This document shows positions 7,522 through 8,154 of a DNA stretch of 8,154 bases, one piece after another. This stretch comes from Roseibacillus sp. (GTDB lineage: Bacteria; Verrucomicrobiota; Verrucomicrobiia; Verrucomicrobiales; Akkermansiaceae). Location of the stretch: NCBI GenBank assembly GCA_002729275.1, contig PBTP01000005.1, positions 1 through 8,154 on the forward strand. The letters run 5' to 3'. A program made the translations under genes and the position numbers. The stretch's first letter is position 1. Each line of letters opens with the position of its first letter. A model generated the notes under the pieces. The model saw nothing but the letters and a program-made list of their open reading frames with translations. It had not been told where the DNA came from and made no database searches.

Positions 7522-7606
7522 TCTAGTGACACAAGAAAAGTACGAACCGAGGCATACAGGCCAAGAAATAGCTAGGAAGCCAAGGCCTGTACCTTCTGTC
7601 ACTAGA
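7522..7606. repeat. Nested inverted repeat upstream of oppA
   Basis: Outer arms of ten bases, TCTAGTGACA at 7522-7531 and TGTCACTAGA at 7597-7606, are perfect complements. Between them lie inner arms of eight bases, TACAGGCC at 7555-7562 and GGCCTGTA at 7584-7591, separated by 21 bases. Both pairs could form together as one long interrupted hairpin in DNA or RNA. The outer arm nearer oppA lies about 80 bases before its ATG, next to the weak promoter candidate. There is no T-run after it on the minus strand, so it does not look like a simple terminator. It could be an operator, a leader structure or chance. Confidence 0.5.
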
Positions 7607-7670
7607 GCATTTTCTTATACAGAGAAAGCTCACCCTGATAAGGCAGGAAATTTGCCGGATTACCAATCTT

Positions 7671-7689
7671 CGATCAGGATGTATGATCG
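7671..7689. repeat. Short inverted repeat CGATCA-7-TGATCG
   Basis: Six-base perfect arms (CGATCA at 7671-7676, TGATCG at 7684-7689) are separated by seven bases. It lies between the broken ATP-grasp gene and oppA. It might be a regulator dyad or a weak hairpin. No T-run follows directly on either strand; five Ts occur on the plus strand at 7698-7702. Confidence 0.3.
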
Positions 7690-7723
7690 CGATGTAGTTT
7701 TTCTCTACCTAAGTCCAGATCTC

Positions 7724-8154
7724 CTAGGTTTGAGTCAAGGGTTCTAAAGCAATAACGAGGGCATCCTTTGTTTCACGCCGTTTGACGAAGCGTGTAACGA
7801 CTGCTGTCTGACTGTTGATCACTGCATCAAGATTGAGGATATTTGAAGTCTGAGTTGCTAAACATTTGATTCCCAGAGTGATTTTGTATGGTCCGACCTT
7901 GCTGCCACTAGAGCAGTTGGCTTTGAAACCACCATCTTCGCTGCGCCTTAGGAAATAAGTAATCGTTCGGTCTCCCAGAGTGCAAATATTGAGATCCATG
8001 CCCTTCGATGGTGCAATAAATTCTTGCATAATCATGTTGGCGTTACGATTGGTTGATTCGACCAGATGCATCGCATCAAGAAAACTATGTTGATTTCAGT
8101 GAGAAATATTTCAGGTCCTTGGAATCCTGCGATCGTCTTGATGACCACGGAGAA
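7724..8154 (-). pseudogene. RimK-like ATP-grasp ligase, frameshifted and cut by the window edge
   Basis: RimK-type ATP-grasp enzymes ligate amino acids, such as glutamate, to protein tails or small molecules using ATP. The window edge opens in one frame with FSVVIKTIAGFQG and IFLTE (8154-8095), matching the FPVVIKT-GSQG ATP-binding strand and loop of RimK. That frame then stops making sense. From 8095 the match continues in a second frame: NQHSFLDAMHLVES, MIMQEFIAPSKGMDLN, GDRTITYFLRRSEDGGFKAN and ILNLD. One lost A in the run at 8095-8097 explains the shift. The C-terminal GVDLL and EVNSSPG magnesium-binding motifs are missing; after LNLD the frame reads AVINSQTAVV to the TAG at 7724-7726. 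Around 7794-7820 a third frame gives DQQSDSSRY, loosely like the expected continuation, so a second shift near 7822 is possible. No convincing SD precedes ATG 8069-8071. It is probably inactive unless the indels are errors; the ATP-grasp call rests on remembered family motifs. Confidence 0.6.

Noticed and set aside
7443..7532. A 30-residue upstream extension of OppA containing a hydrophobic IIIIMIPVEVP stretch.
   Set aside because: The signal peptide begins cleanly at ATG 7440-7442, preceded by GGAGG; the extension has no SD and would put a second hydrophobic stretch before the signal peptide.
7702..7723. A minus-strand hairpin CCTAGG/CTTAGG just after the ATP-grasp stop codon, considered as its terminator.
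   Set aside because: The stem is only six pairs including one wobble, and what follows is A-rich, not T-rich.
7526..7747. A 73-codon plus-strand reading frame in the gap upstream of oppA.
   Set aside because: It overlaps the start of the broken ATP-grasp gene's 3' end, has no SD, and the protein (MTQEKYEPRHTGQEIARK and onward) shows no family feature.

Overview
The window looks like bacterial chromosomal DNA of medium GC content (judged by eye) from a Gram-negative organism, most likely a proteobacterium. The reasons are a periplasmic binding protein with a classic Sec signal peptide, permeases and ATPases that resemble enterobacterial OppB, OppC, OppD and OppF along their length, and a small Cys-rich lipoprotein-type domain and RimK-type and PaaI-type genes that I know mainly from proteobacteria. 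I cannot place it more finely from sequence alone.

Layout. Positions 1-812, plus strand: the C-terminal part of a small lipoprotein-like protein with an unusual acidic repeat tail (1-357), then a PaaI/hotdog-fold thioesterase gene (369-805). The thioesterase looks like an open reading frame, but its family motifs are spread over two frames, so I call it a pseudogene. Positions 818-7442, minus strand: a compact cluster read right to left as oppA (5811-7442), oppB (4883-5800), oppC (3923-4861), oppD (2933-3922), oppF (1927-2931) and a low-specificity L-threonine aldolase gene, ltaE (818-1849). Positions 7443-7723: a 281-base gap upstream of oppA with a weak promoter candidate and two inverted repeats. 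Positions 7724-8154, minus strand: a broken RimK-like ATP-grasp ligase, cut by the window edge and also frameshifted.

How the genes work together. OppA binds peptides in the periplasm, OppB and OppC form the membrane channel, and OppD and OppF hydrolyse ATP; all five parts are present, intact and nearly touching. The aldolase lies 77 bases downstream on the same strand. It could turn threonine released from imported peptides into glycine and acetaldehyde, although that link is inferred from gene order.

The most notable point is that both genes flanking the intact operon are broken by small indels. Three of the four breaks I could place are the loss of one base beside a run of the same base. 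This means either gene decay or homopolymer sequencing error. No CRISPR array, transposase, tRNA or rRNA was seen, and I found no wholly new system.
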